A DNA stretch of 64,000 nt from Thamnaconus septentrionalis (taxonomy: Eukaryota > Chordata > Actinopteri > Tetraodontiformes > Monacanthidae), in NCBI GenBank assembly GCA_009823395.1, contig CM020516.1, forward strand, positions 8,263,001 through 8,327,000. The letters are read 5' to 3'. The notes under the pieces are model-generated. The model had not been told where the DNA came from. It made no database searches and saw only the letters and a list, made by a program, of their open reading frames with translations. Made by a program: the position numbers and the translations under genes. Positions 33,524 through 46,926 of this stretch are shown piece after piece. The first letter of the stretch is position 1, and each line of letters begins with the position of its first letter.

Positions 33524-34540
33524 TTCCTCCAAGGTGGGGCGTGACAGAGAAAGTTTGAGAACCACTGCCCTAATGCCATGCAAGTCTATGGGGTCAAAAG
33601 TCCTAGAGACATGGGACCACTTGCAGGTTCATCGGGGTCCCTCAAGACACAGCCACGTCAAATTTGGGGCTTCTAGCCCATGAGGAACCCCGAAACCCTA
33701 ACCCTAATTCCAGCAGTAACCCTAACCCTAATTCCAGCCTTATCGCTAACCCTAATGCCATGCAAGTCTATGGGGTCAAAAGTCAACTTTGTCCTAGAGA
33801 CATGGGACCACTTGCAGGTTCATCGGGATCCCTCAAGACACAGCCATGTCAAATTTGGGGCTTCTAGCCCATGAGGAACCCCAAAACCCTAACCCTAATT
33901 GCAGCAGTAACCCTAACCCTAACCCTAACCCTAATTCCAGCCTTATCGCTAACCCTAATGCCATGCAAGTCTATGGGGTCAAAAGTCAACTTTGTCCTAG
34001 AGACATGGGACCACTTGCAGGTTCATCGGGATCCCTCAAGACACAGCCATGTCAAATTTGGGGCTTCTAGCCCATGAGGAACCCCGATACCCTAACCCTA
34101 ATTGCAGCAGTAACCCTAACCCTAACCCTAACCCTAACCCTAATTCCAGCCTTATCGCTAACCCTAATGCAATGCAAGTCTATGGGGTCAAAAGTCAACT
34201 TTGTCCTAGAGACATGGGGCCACTTACAGGTTCATCGGGATCCCTCAAGGCACAGCCATGTCAAATTTGGGGCTTCTAGCCCATGAGGAACCCCGAAACC
34301 CTAATCCTAATTGCAGCAGTAACCCTAACCCTAACCCTAATTCCAGCCTTATCGCTAACCCTAATGCCATGCAAGTCTATGGGGTCAAAAGTCAACTTTG
34401 TCCTAGAGACATGGGGCCACTTGCAGGTTCATCGGGATCCCTCAAGGCACAGCCACGTCATTCTAGCCCCAAATTTGACGAAAATTTTAATTTTTCTTTC
34501 TCCAAGGTGGGCAGAGAAAGTTTGAGAACCACTGCATTTG
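33524..34540. repeat. Satellite array with embedded vertebrate telomere motif
   Basis: Five tandem copies of a unit of about 182-209 bp start near 33577, 33759, 33962, 34171 and 34378. Each unit has a unique part beginning ATGCAAGTCTATGGGGTCAA and a part made of CCCTAA hexamers whose number varies between units, accounting for most of the length difference. Near-identical 'CCAAGGTGGG..AGAAAGTTTGAGAACCACTGC' segments bracket the array at about 33530 and 34502, as if it expanded inside an older repeat. The long open frames here come from the absence of stops in CCCTAA repeats and are not genes. Confidence 0.9.
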
Positions 34541-34728
34541 CATGTGTTATTTTTTTCCCCCAGTAATGATTAAAAAATATTAAAAATCCAAAAAGGGTAA
34601 GGTGTGCTATCGCATTGTATCTGAAGTGAAATATACTCACATACACAATGTGTTTGCTGTTATACTTTGGAGGACGACTATTCTGATTAAAGAGATTTTT
34701 TTTAAATGAAAACTACATATGTAAATAT

Positions 34729-35138
34729 CCTCATCCGAAAATTACAAGTTTTTCAGTGCAAAGTATAAAACGGGCGACAGACAGGCTATATGTGCACACA
34801 GAGTGTGTCTGTACCTGTCAACTAAATACTGTCTGCAAACTTGTAAAGAACTTACTTGAATATGCAAATTCTGAAAGGCTGCATTTTTTTTGGGAGGATT
34901 ATATATATTCCCACTCAAGGATAAATTTATTAAGATTAGTATTTTTTTCCATGGAAATTTCCTTTTGTTCAAATAAATCAAACAAGATTTTTATTCCCAT
35001 GTACAAACATTAAATCTGCTCTGGTAATTAATTACACAAGAACCTGTTAAGTTACACTCAGATCTTTAAAAGTGGACCTATTTCAATAAACCCTGAAAGC
35101 GTGTGAAAAGATTATTCTCTTCAAAACTTTCTCACGAC
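34729..35138 (+). repeat. Left copy of 0.4 kb segment flanking the slc17a5-cgas block
   Basis: Direct duplicate of 52245-52693. The last 136 bp (35003-35138) align without gaps to 52558-52693 with five mismatches by eye; the first part aligns with several small indels and shares GTATAAAACGGGCGACAGA, TATATGTGCACACAGA and CTGAAAGGCTGC. The right copy lies downstream of the ank3 stop, so this may be a duplicated piece of ank3 3'UTR or downstream DNA; that origin is inference. Confidence 0.8.
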
Positions 35139-35209
35139 CGTAGAAATCAACTCAATGTCCGCAGAATAAATATCCATGGTAACTTATACCATAACATATC
35201 CCACTTTCC

Positions 35210-35310
35210 TCTATCCCACTTTTGTGCAACCGGATCATGGATAAATTGAGCCAGAATAACAAAGATATCCTGGCTTAATCCCTTATCCTAGTTTTGCGCA
35301 CAAAGCCCCT
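35210..35310. mobile_element. Hairpin MITE-like element
   Basis: The left arm around CTTTTGTGCAACCGGATCATGG..GAGCCAG pairs imperfectly with a right arm around AAGCCAGGATATC / GGATAAGGG / CTTTGTGCGCAAAAC (read on the minus strand). A small non-autonomous element or remnant upstream of slc17a5. Confidence 0.4.
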
Positions 35311-35639
35311 GGATCGTTGCTGCTTCTTGTTACAATAGTATGGGAAACTCAAATATCAACGGTTCAAGCGTCATGAGATTTTCTGTCTTTAAACCAGACA
35401 CGCAGCCTGCGGTCATCCACGCCACAAGGTGGCAGGTGACCCTCATTAGCTTTATTAAATACGCCTGTGTCATCTATCAATAAAAGTAACATTAACATAA
35501 CTGCGCGACACTGAGCTTCCTCAGCTCCCCACAATACAAACATTAATTTCAGAAGGGCGGAATTCCGGATCATTCTCAGCTTCCAATTCCACGGAGAAAT
35601 TTTTGAAAATATGAAAACGTTTGGTTGGATTGAACGTTG

Positions 35640-35942
35640 ATATTATTTCCTCAACGGAGGTAAGCAAAGATCCGCCCTTGCTTACTTTTGATTGCCCACT
35701 GCCGCCACCCTACTCTCACCTAAACCTAAACCAATCAAAAGCAGGTAAAGGCGGGTCTTCTGACCTCTGTTGTAGACATGTGAGGGAAGCCAGCCAATGG
35801 CGCGCAGAGAATGAGCTAAACAACCGCTCAGCTGACCAGAAGCGCTGCTCATGTTGCTGGAAGTGACACTGTTGTTGCGACTGTCTGCAGGGTTTGACAA
35901 AGATGCAGTAGAGTAGATTCACCGAACGGTCGGCCAAATAAA
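35640..35942 (+). promoter_or_regulatory. slc17a5: Probable slc17a5 promoter/5'UTR
   Basis: Lies immediately upstream of the slc17a5 ATG. A CCAAT box (35794-35798) sits in a GC-richer stretch containing GGCGCGC, with no obvious TATA box. The transcription start was not located. Confidence 0.35.
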
Positions 35943-38900
35943 ATGGATCACTTCGGGTCAGACACTGAGGGAGACGAGCCGGAAACACCGCTGCTGCAAC
36001 GAGGACACGAAGACAAACCGCCGAGAGGTGAACACAAAGCTCTCCAAGAAACTAAACAAAGCTAACTCCGCTAGCAGCAACAGCGGCGTCAAATCCAGAT
36101 GGTCAACGCGAACGCGTCATTAACACATTTTTTCCATTTCTATAAATAAATTGGCAATATAATTTGATTATTTTTTTTTTTTTTTTTTTTTAGCGTGCAA
36201 CATATGGAATTAAACGAAATGAAGCTAAACTTTCGCTAACTGACGTAACTCGTTGCCGGTGGAATGCGTGCCTCCTTGTCCTTTAAGTAAACACAGCCCC
36301 CCCCCAAAAAATAAATAAATAAATTAAATTAAATAAAATAAAAATGCTGTTTGCAGCAGTCTTCATATCCGCATGTCCTGAGACCAACTACTGCTGACTC
36401 CATCATGAACAGAGTCATGAGTTTAGGGTCAGTCCATCGCAACTGCTAGTGTTGGGGTCGGATTTGTGGGTCCCGGATTGTTTTGTCGTGTGTAAAGTGC
36501 GATCCACACGCAAGTTTAAAATAATGCCACACTTCCCATCATTTTGTGTTGAAGATGCGGGATGGTACAACACACTGCAGTTTGATTGTTCCATATAAAC
36601 AAACAGTAGCAAGAAGGCTTTACAATGTAGTTTGTAGTTAACATACAATTATATGACGTCAACGACCATTCTGCCCTGAAAGTTATGACAACACGGTGAA
36701 TATTTCTTCTCGATTGCTGCAGGTTTAAAGAGGACCAACGTTCGCTGTCCGTAGATTTTGTTTTTCAAGGGAAAACTAAACCCATTAATAATGACAACAT
36801 TTCAACAGACTGAATTAACCTCGACGTTCTTCCCTCTGTAGCTCCAGCATGCGGCTCTTCCCGCTACAGCCTGGCGCTGCTCTCCTGCTTCGGCTTCTTT
36901 GTGGTCTACTCCCTGAGGGTGAACCTCAGTGTGGCGATGGTGGACATGCTTAACACCACCCGCCACCAGTCCAGTCCCAACCACAGCTCCTCCGTGTGTC
37001 CCCCTCGTCCCAGCCCGGAGCGGCCCAAACACAACCACACGGTGAGCAGACCTACAATGCACTTTCTCGCAGTTGTCTAAGTGAAGTCTGGGACATTTGT
37101 TAGAAACACAAGTTTAAAAAAAAAAAAAAAAATTGGGCTTTTATTTTGCAGAACACACAATTTAATTAAATAATTTCGATTATCTATTTACTGGGTTAGC
37201 GTGGAATAAATTTAAGTGGGGTTGAATAAATTTGGGTTGTGACCTCATGATAAGGAAATAAAATGTGGGTCCTACCAGTTTAGAGCCACTGCTCTTAATG
37301 ATGTCACTTCCTGTGTGACAGGCCAGCACGTACGACTGGGACTCTGTGACGCAGGGCTGGATCTTGGGCGCCTTCTTCTACGGCTACATCCTGACTCAGA
37401 TCCCCGGCGGCTACCTCGCCTGCCGCATCGGACCAAAGTGGCTGCTGGGCTTCGGGGTCCTAGGAACCGTGGTATTCACGCTGCTCACACCTATTGCCGC
37501 CGACCTGGGTGCCAGCTACCTCATTGCCGTCAGGGTCCTGGAAGGGATCGGAGAGGTGAGAGGTTGATCCCGGGCCGACAGACAGGATGTGGACTGTCAG
37601 GACTGTGATGTTGTTGTTGTTGTGTTTGTCTCCAGGGAGTCACATATCCTTCCATCTACACCATGTGGGCGGCGTGGGCGCCCCCTCTGGAGAGGAGCCG
37701 ACTGCTCACCATATCCTACATTGGTAAGACTCACAGAATGTGAAGGCGTTACAAAAACAAGGTTGTTTTTTTTGAATAGAATAAATGCCTTTATTAATCC
37801 CACATTGGGGAATTTTCATAATTACAGCAACAATATAGTGCAAAGAGAAGGAAAATTATATTAATTAAAATGAAATAAAAATAAAACATTTCTAGAGATA
37901 AAAAGGAAAAACAAGATATTTACGTCTTAGGAATAGTTAATGCAACTTTCATGTAATTTCGTGTTACATGTTTTATATGTTGTGAGCAGTGAAGAGGCAG
38001 TGTCGTCACCTGCTTGTTGTTGTCGTCTTCTTGTCCAGGTGCTCAGCTGGGAACAGTGGTGGCTCTTCCACTGTCTGGGCAAATCTGCTTCTACCTGGAC
38101 TGGACTTATGTCTTCTATATATTTGGTAATGTACTGATCATTGAATGTTGGAACAATTCCCGATATTTGATCGACGCCACGGAAAGAGGACAAACAGCAT
38201 AAGGTTTTCACGTTGTTGGCCGTTTGTCCCTCCAGGCGCCGTCGGCTTGTTGTGGTTCGTCCTGTGGTCCCTCTTCGTCTTCAACAGTCCAAACACTCAT
38301 CCAAGGATATCGGAGGAGGAGCGACGTTACATCACTTCCTCCTTGAAGAATGAGGTGATGACCAGTTAAACACATCACAATGTCGGGGTCAGGGCTTCAG
38401 ACTGAGCAGCGCTGACCGACACCTGTCCTCCTCTTCCTGGTTTCCAGCTGTCCACCTCGGTGCAGGACATCCCCTGGCGGGCCATCGCGACGTCCAAAGC
38501 CCTGTGGGGCATCGTGGTGGCCCACTTCTGCTACAACTGGACCTTCTACACGCTGCTCACGCTGCTGCCCACCTACATGAACGACATCTTGGGCTTCAGC
38601 ATTCAGCAGGTGGGTGCAATGACCACCACGCATGTGACTCACACTTATTTATATGCAAAAAAAATGCTGGGTCAAACACATGGAGTCCAAAGATTATTTC
38701 CAGCTTTACGTTGGTAATGACTCCTGCTTTGTGGTGGGATGTCATAAAAGAAGCGCTCCCTTCCTGTGTGTCCTTCCCCCAGAACGGGCTGCTGTCGGCG
38801 CTGCCCTACCTGGGCTGCAGTGTGACGGCGGTGCTCAGCGGCCAGCTGGCCGACTACCTGCGGGAGAGCTGCGACTACCCCACCGCTGGCGTCAGGAAGG

Positions 38901-40029
38901 CCTTCACTGTCGTGGGTGAGGCCTCAAAACCGTCAACCAGGGCTGCAACGAACGATTATTTTTGTTGTCGGCTAATCTTGTTGATTACTCAAGATTATCT
39001 CTCAGAGCCACTTTAAGATCTTCACTGTTCAGGGACATTGTTCAGTGTTGTTCAGTGTTGGTCTCCTCCTGCAGGTATGATCGGACCAGCAGGTTTTCTT
39101 GTGGCGGCCGGTTACACCGGCTGCAACTACATACTGGCTGTGACGTTTCTTACCATCTCGTCCTCGCTGGGTGGAGTGTCAGCGTCCGGCTTCAACATCA
39201 ACCACCTGGACATCGCTCCCTCGTAACAACAATTTGCTCCTCCACTTCTTCCTCCTCTTCTTCCCCCTCCTCATTTCTTCCCCCTCCTACCTCCTCCTCC
39301 TCCCATCCTTCCTCTTCTTGCCTGACAGCTACATGAAACTCAGGTGGAGTTTCACTGAAGCCTGCGGCGATTTGTGTTTCACAAAATCTGTGTGTGTGTG
39401 TGCGTGTGTGTGCAGGTTTGCTGGGATCCTGCTGGGAATCACCAACACCTTTGCCACCATTCCCGGCATGGTGGGACCAGTCATTGCAAGTCAGCTCACC
39501 AAATCTGTAAGAAAATGCAGTATTTGCATTCACACATCCTCAAGTTGTTTTCTCAGGTGTTTTCAGTCTGCACACATTGCCATCTTATAAATCCATGGCT
39601 CAGATTGGGTCTCCCGGAATTTGACTGAACAGTTTGTTTCCTTGTTTCTTCGTTTAAAATCCAAAAGGTTTAAAAGTCGGAGCAGGATTATAGGCTTTGC
39701 CCACTAGAGGGCACTGACTGTCGACAAAAAGCAATGCAGTCATACTAATAATGTTGCACGGTATGCCAGAACAATAGACAATAGTGAAAACGTTCTAATC
39801 TGAGGTATGAGGTCAGACTGGCCGTGTGTGTTTGCAGCTGGAGAACTGAACTAAAAGGTTCTTTGAATTTCTCACCCGTGTCGAACATCTGCAGAACACC
39901 ATTGAAGAGTGGCAGATGGTTTTCTACATCGCTGCCGCCATCAACCTGCTGGGGGCGTCGGTCTACACCCTGTTAGGCCAAGGAACAGTGCAGCCCTGGG
40001 CAGTGCGCACGTCCACCTACCACGACTGA
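35943..40029 (+). CDS. slc17a5: Sialin, lysosomal sialic acid/H+ cotransporter (eleven exons)
   Basis: Exons: 35943-36027, 36842-37041, 37322-37555, 37636-37723, 38039-38125, 38236-38354, 38448-38609, 38783-38915, 39075-39222, 39416-39506 and 39895-40029. Phases agree throughout and give 493 residues (human 495). Sialin is a 12-span SLC17 major facilitator that exports sialic acid with protons from lysosomes and also acts on nitrate and acidic amino acids. Visible hallmarks: the N-terminal TPLL dileucine (residues 15-18) among acidic residues; Arg36, equivalent to human R39 of Salla disease; the TM1 block [14 protein letters not shown]; a loop with Asn-glycosylation sites (NTT at 66, NHS at 75 and a third near its end); [47 protein letters not shown]; and [19 protein letters not shown]. 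Intron 9 has a GTAACA donor. It heads a co-oriented trio with eef1a1 and cgas. Confidence 0.97.
37770..37900 (+). repeat. Dispersed repeat end (TTTATTAATCCCACATTGGGG type)
   Basis: Contains the fish non-LTR or SINE-like 3'-end motif CTTTATTAATCCCACATTGG, then a GCAACAATATAGTGCAAAGA block and an A-rich tail. An inverted copy is present near 53400-53520. It lies in slc17a5 intron 4. Family not determined. Confidence 0.55.
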
Positions 40030-42686
40030 GACTGACAAACGAAAAAACAAGCAGCAGACGCGGCCACATGGTTACACCTGACAACAGCAGCGACACCTCA
40101 CACTGACAAACGGTTACCTTCATGCATGATATGGTACAGCTCCACCAGTAGGTGGAGTCGGTGGGGGCAGTGAGCCGGTATGATAAGCTAGGCCTATGGG
40201 CGAGGTTATCCAAAACACGGTCAAACACGTTTTGACAATAGCCGATAACAATCACAAACAACAATTACTGATACAGACAAACTGTCTAAATGAGGGTCAC
40301 TTCTTGACAGTGATCCGTATCATCTCTGGAGCACACTGAGTAAATTGGTCGAACAAGTCTGCACAATAAACAAGAAATCAAACCTTTCACATGCAGTTTC
40401 TTTAAAAAAAAAAAAAATGTAACCAATGTAATTAATTGGTGCCCAATAGTATTATACCAAATGTTCATTTTGATCTCATGATAACCAATTTAATACTTTT
40501 CTCTCTCTCCGTCTTAACAATGTGATTTCACACAACAAATCAATATACGTTGAAGAAAATGCCTTAGTCTCTTTAAAACAATTTTAAAATCTGTCTGCAC
40601 TTAGATGTAAGACAACCTTATCTGTATTTACACAGCATGATGATGTAGTAAAGGGATTGTATGTGACATTTCAGTTTCTGTCCACCTGGCACTATGTAGA
40701 CACCCCATCCCTCCCCCCAACCTTTTAATTTAACCAGTGGTCAACACTATGCAGTGCTGCTTATTCAGTTTTTCCCCTGCTTGTTGTCCTATATCCAGAA
40801 GTTTAAAATACTGGTTTGTGTTGAAAACCCTGTTGTTTTATTCACAGGATGTCTACTTTACATATTCTCAGGTATTACATTTCTCATGTGGATTGAAAAG
40901 GATATTTGTTTACTTGTAATTGAGATGGTGTGGTTTTCTAAATGTCAACTTGAATGAGCTGTTTTGTGTGGGGCGTTGCAACATAACTCAATAGTCATCG
41001 TGGCTGCCAGTGATTTATACTGTACGTTTTTAAAACGGGGATTGTGAAGGAAAGCCTAGTTTAGGCCAGTAAGAAAACACTTTGTTTGGCTTGTAAATTC
41101 TGGCAACAAGTAGCGTCATCATGTTAATTTTTAAATTATCTTGCACTTGTGCCTTATTTTACATTCTGGGCCAGATAATTCACGACTGCACATCTGTTTT
41201 CTTCCCCTTAAAATCTTGAATTTATGTTTTATGTCTTTTTTGGTTTCTGAAAACATTCCACATTGTTGGAGCCAATATACTTGTTTTCTTGACTTCTGAT
41301 TTTTTTGTTATTTTCATATAATTTGTGAATTATGTACCAAATAATTGTTTAATTGTTTGTATTTTTTTAATGACGGTTTGCGCTAAGGGACGCACCCATC
41401 ATCATTGTAGGCAGGTGACTGCAGCACCTGCACTATATTAGCGAGGTTAATGGGGTTATTTTTGGATTATGGATTTCTGATGTCTGATTATTCTGGGGGG
41501 AGGGAGGGCAGTTTTTGTACAGCCACGCTTGGGCATGTCAAACTGAACGGTTCCACGATGAGCAAATACTGATATTTTATTGGAGAAAAATCGTGCTTTT
41601 ATGTATATTGATGTCATGTATATTGAAAATAAGTCACATACAGCTTTGCTTCAATCAGACTTTGTGTGCTGTTTTATTTCTGCATTACACTTAACTCGAT
41701 ACATTCTCTTCATAATACTGTAATATAATTCAGGGAAAATTTGAATTTATATATATACACACGCACGTGTTTGTGTGTTTCTGTGTGGAAAAATACGTAT
41801 TTTTTCAAATCATCTTTTAAACATCGCGAACTTCTGATATTTTTGTAGCTTCTCGTGTCTGCCAGGCCGTGACCGATAGGAGACAGACGCACCCGACCGA
41901 CGTGAAGGTTATCGGGGGTTAGTTTTAATCCGACTAGGGAGTCTGGAAAAGGTGACGCGTATACTCGTCTCATATCAACTTCTATTCTAACTCTTCCACA
42001 CAACCAAGGTTGTCGAAGATCGAACTATTTCTGGCTCCTCACATAAATAAAGGGGTTTGTGATTGATATCCCTGCATAATTTCATTGTCATTTTAATACG
42101 ACGTTGAAATCGTTTATTTATCGGCTGTTGACGACGCCTCGCGTGTCCGACAATGGATGCCCAGCCATTGCTCTCTCTCTCCCTCTGACGCTGCACAATT
42201 ACGCAACACCCCCAGCACGCCGTGAGCGCTGTCACCAGATCAGCGTCTCTCCTCTCTGGTTACACAGACAGCGGACCTGTGCTCAGGTACGACCGCAACA
42301 CGGTGCGCCGAAGAATAATCCCGAACAGACGCAGCGAGGGAAACTCGCGTGAGATATATTGCGCATTCCGCCGCCTGAGACCGAAAACCTGACCGAGCGT
42401 GGCGAAGATCGATGTTTGCGTCGATTCCTTCAAACGTTGGTTGCCCTGGATTTGTACTCGACGCGGGACGCGTTTGTTGATGTCGCTCCGTTTGCGGCGC
42501 TGCGGCAACTGTCATGTCGGGAAATACAAAGGGGGCAGAGAAGCACGTCAAGAGTCCGTCCGACTCCTGGTTGAGCTCCTCACGCCTGGCCGAGCTGAGA
42601 CTGGGTTTCCTGTTCGAGCAGGACTCAGGCTAGAGAGCTTTTCTATCTGTTAGGCGGGATTCTGATCATTTTAATCTTTCTGTTTT

Positions 42687-42690
<4 letters not shown>

Positions 42691-42728
<38 letters not shown>

Positions 42729-42736
42729 AGAGAGAA
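42691..42736. repeat. (GA)n microsatellite
   Basis: GA dinucleotide run with one GCGC interruption, upstream of eef1a1. Confidence 0.85.
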
Positions 42737-42884
42737 ACAACTCATCAATGCATCCGAGAAATTGTCCTGCAGAAGGTTGTTATTACCACAAGACTTGTGC
42801 AGACAGTCATGTGTGCCGACCAAAGTCATTATGGTGCGTCATTAAAGGGGAGAGTCGCCTGATTGTGAAAGAGAGCAGGGGCAT

Positions 42885-42922
42885 GGATGGATAGGTGGAT
42901 GGATGGATGGATGGATGGATGA
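42885..42922. repeat. (GGAT)n tetranucleotide repeat
   Basis: Near-perfect ATGG tetranucleotide run upstream of eef1a1. Confidence 0.85.
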
Positions 42923-43404
42923 AGGAACGTGTAGTAGGAGGTGCAGGTGTTTTTGGACCGTGGAGCTCATTCCACTCTGATGAACTAAAAAACCCTGTTT
43001 CGTTTGTTTCTAATCCTTTCTGGTATGCAGAGCGTCTTGGGAAGGGCCCAGGTGTTTCTGTCCTACCGCTGCCGTTTCTGAATCTCCCACATCTGATACA
43101 GGGCAGGGTGTTGTCAACAATTTCACGGGTGGATTCTGTTTTCTTGATCATAAAACTCATTGCCTAAGACCTGACATTGAACAATATGCATTGATTATCA
43201 TGCAACTATGGGCATAGATAAGAGAAATTCCCTAATTTGGTCCAAGGCACAGAGTCTCAGCATGATGGACTTTATTACAAAAATTATTTCAGAATTCAGA
43301 AAAAAATAGTACATCAGTAAATGTTGTCTCTAAACAACATTTTCACCAAAAAAGAGGCACAACAGTGTTCTGTTAACCAGTGTTATTGATTTTAGCAGAC
43401 ATAA

Positions 43405-45629
<2,225 letters not shown>

Positions 45630-46231
45630 ATGTTGTGCTACTCTGCCGACCTAACAGTCTCCCAAGGCAGGACATCAGTCATCCAACTTCACCCTTCGAT
45701 TGGCTACTTTAATCTAATAACCAAGGACTGGTTAATCATCACAATGCATCGCAAAAGCATTCGAAGGAAAGAACATCCTAGATTTTAAGTCCTCCAGGCA
45801 GCAGTCCCAATTCCATTTGACTGTCCAGTAGTTAAATGTGATGGAAATGCATTTCTGTAACACTGATGTAGACGTTCAACAGTAAGAGGTACTAATGTGT
45901 CACTACTCCAGTTCCTCTGCATTGATACTGGTCACTTTACATGATCCATGTCGTCTTGCTTTTTGTGTTCGTTTGCTGCTACTTGGTGCTCTGTAGGCAC
46001 CATGACAAGACAATTATACTGTGTTCTTCTGAGTTGTAGATTAGCAGAACTTAGTGGTTAGTCGTGTTTTAGATTGACAAGATACCAAAACTGTAGAAAT
46101 GTGACTTCCCAATGTTGATTCTTAAAGCACTTTGATTGCCATTTTGCTAACTTTGCACTTGCACTCGAGAAGCTTAAAATTGGCATAAGCTACTGCACCT
46201 TACCGTAAGATGGCATGAACCTCTTTGCAAC

Positions 46232-46237
46232 ATTAAA
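46232..46237 (+). terminator. eef1a1: Polyadenylation signal of eef1a1 (ATTAAA)
   Basis: ATTAAA about 600 nt after the stop codon, followed by a T-rich downstream stretch (TGTTGTTTTATATT). Confidence 0.5.
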
Positions 46238-46900
46238 TGTTTCAACCAAAAGCTTGTCCTGTTGTTTTATATTATCTTGTTGTACAATTGTGCTTCAATG
46301 AAGTAAAAGAAAACACACACCTCAATCATTTTCAATCCAAAAACACAAGTCTCACACCTAATTATTAATCTTTTCTGTTTTTAAGGCATTTAGCAGACAT
46401 GTTAGTTTCTGCTTGCTTGTCTTTCTGTCCCTTTGTCCCAACTGCAGGATAAGTGGTGATAGAAAGTCATGGATGGATCTTTTGGGGATACATTTTTATA
46501 ATGTGATCAGATAAATAAAACATCAAATGCTGAGTATTTCATTACACATAGGCTATGAAGGTAAAAGGACACAGAAATATCAACTCTTATCTATTCTTAT
46601 CTCTATCTGTTTTCTACATCTGATTACTTACTATTTTACACTGACAATTTTACTAAATTTATTTTTGGTCAGAATGTTTCAAAAACTGAAAATTGTTAAT
46701 TTTGAAAAAAATAAAAGAAACAGCCATACACGTTTACATGCAGCTGGTCGACTCTGTTGGGTAACAAATATTGGGCGCACCCTAAAACTCCAAACGTAAA
46801 TACTTGAAAACAAAGCATTATCACCTTAGGCAGTCTACTGAGTCATCGGGGGCGTGTTCTTACTGGAAACGTACTGGGATAACTTTGAATACAGCAGATG

Positions 46901-46913
46901 AGTTTCGTTTTTG
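46901..46913 (+). promoter_or_regulatory. cgas: ISRE-like motif before cgas
   Basis: AGTTTCGTTTTTG differs at one core position from the ISRE consensus AGTTTCNNTTTC and lies 14-26 nt upstream of the chosen cgas ATG. Mammalian cGAS is interferon-inducible, so this is plausible, but the site may lie in the 5'UTR. Motif match only. Confidence 0.3.
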
Positions 46914-46926
46914 TCACAACACCATC

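Larger units (their letters stand above)
45630..46926 (+). other. eef1a1 3'UTR and cgas upstream region
   Basis: Noncoding. An ATTAAA at 46232-46237 probably ends eef1a1. MTO1, which separates the human orthologues EEF1A1 and CGAS, is absent. A block at 46610-46699 recurs downstream of cgas at 49515-49590. Confidence 0.5.

Noticed and set aside
33524..34540. CRISPR-like array
   Set aside because: Spaced direct repeats exist, but the units are 182-209 bp, nearly identical throughout and telomere-motif based in a vertebrate genome; this is a satellite.
33664..34566. Several overlapping 64-102 codon frames with Leu-Thr/Asn-Pro repeats
   Set aside because: Translations of CCCTAA hexamers and of the satellite unit; the same peptide recurs with each unit.
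46804..46926. N-terminal extension of cgas upstream of 46927
   Set aside because: It begins at TTG, which is not a plausible start here; the ATG at 46927 is the first one in frame.
45630..46926. mto1 between eef1a1 and cgas
   Set aside because: Expected from human synteny, but the 1.3 kb interval has no coding exons.
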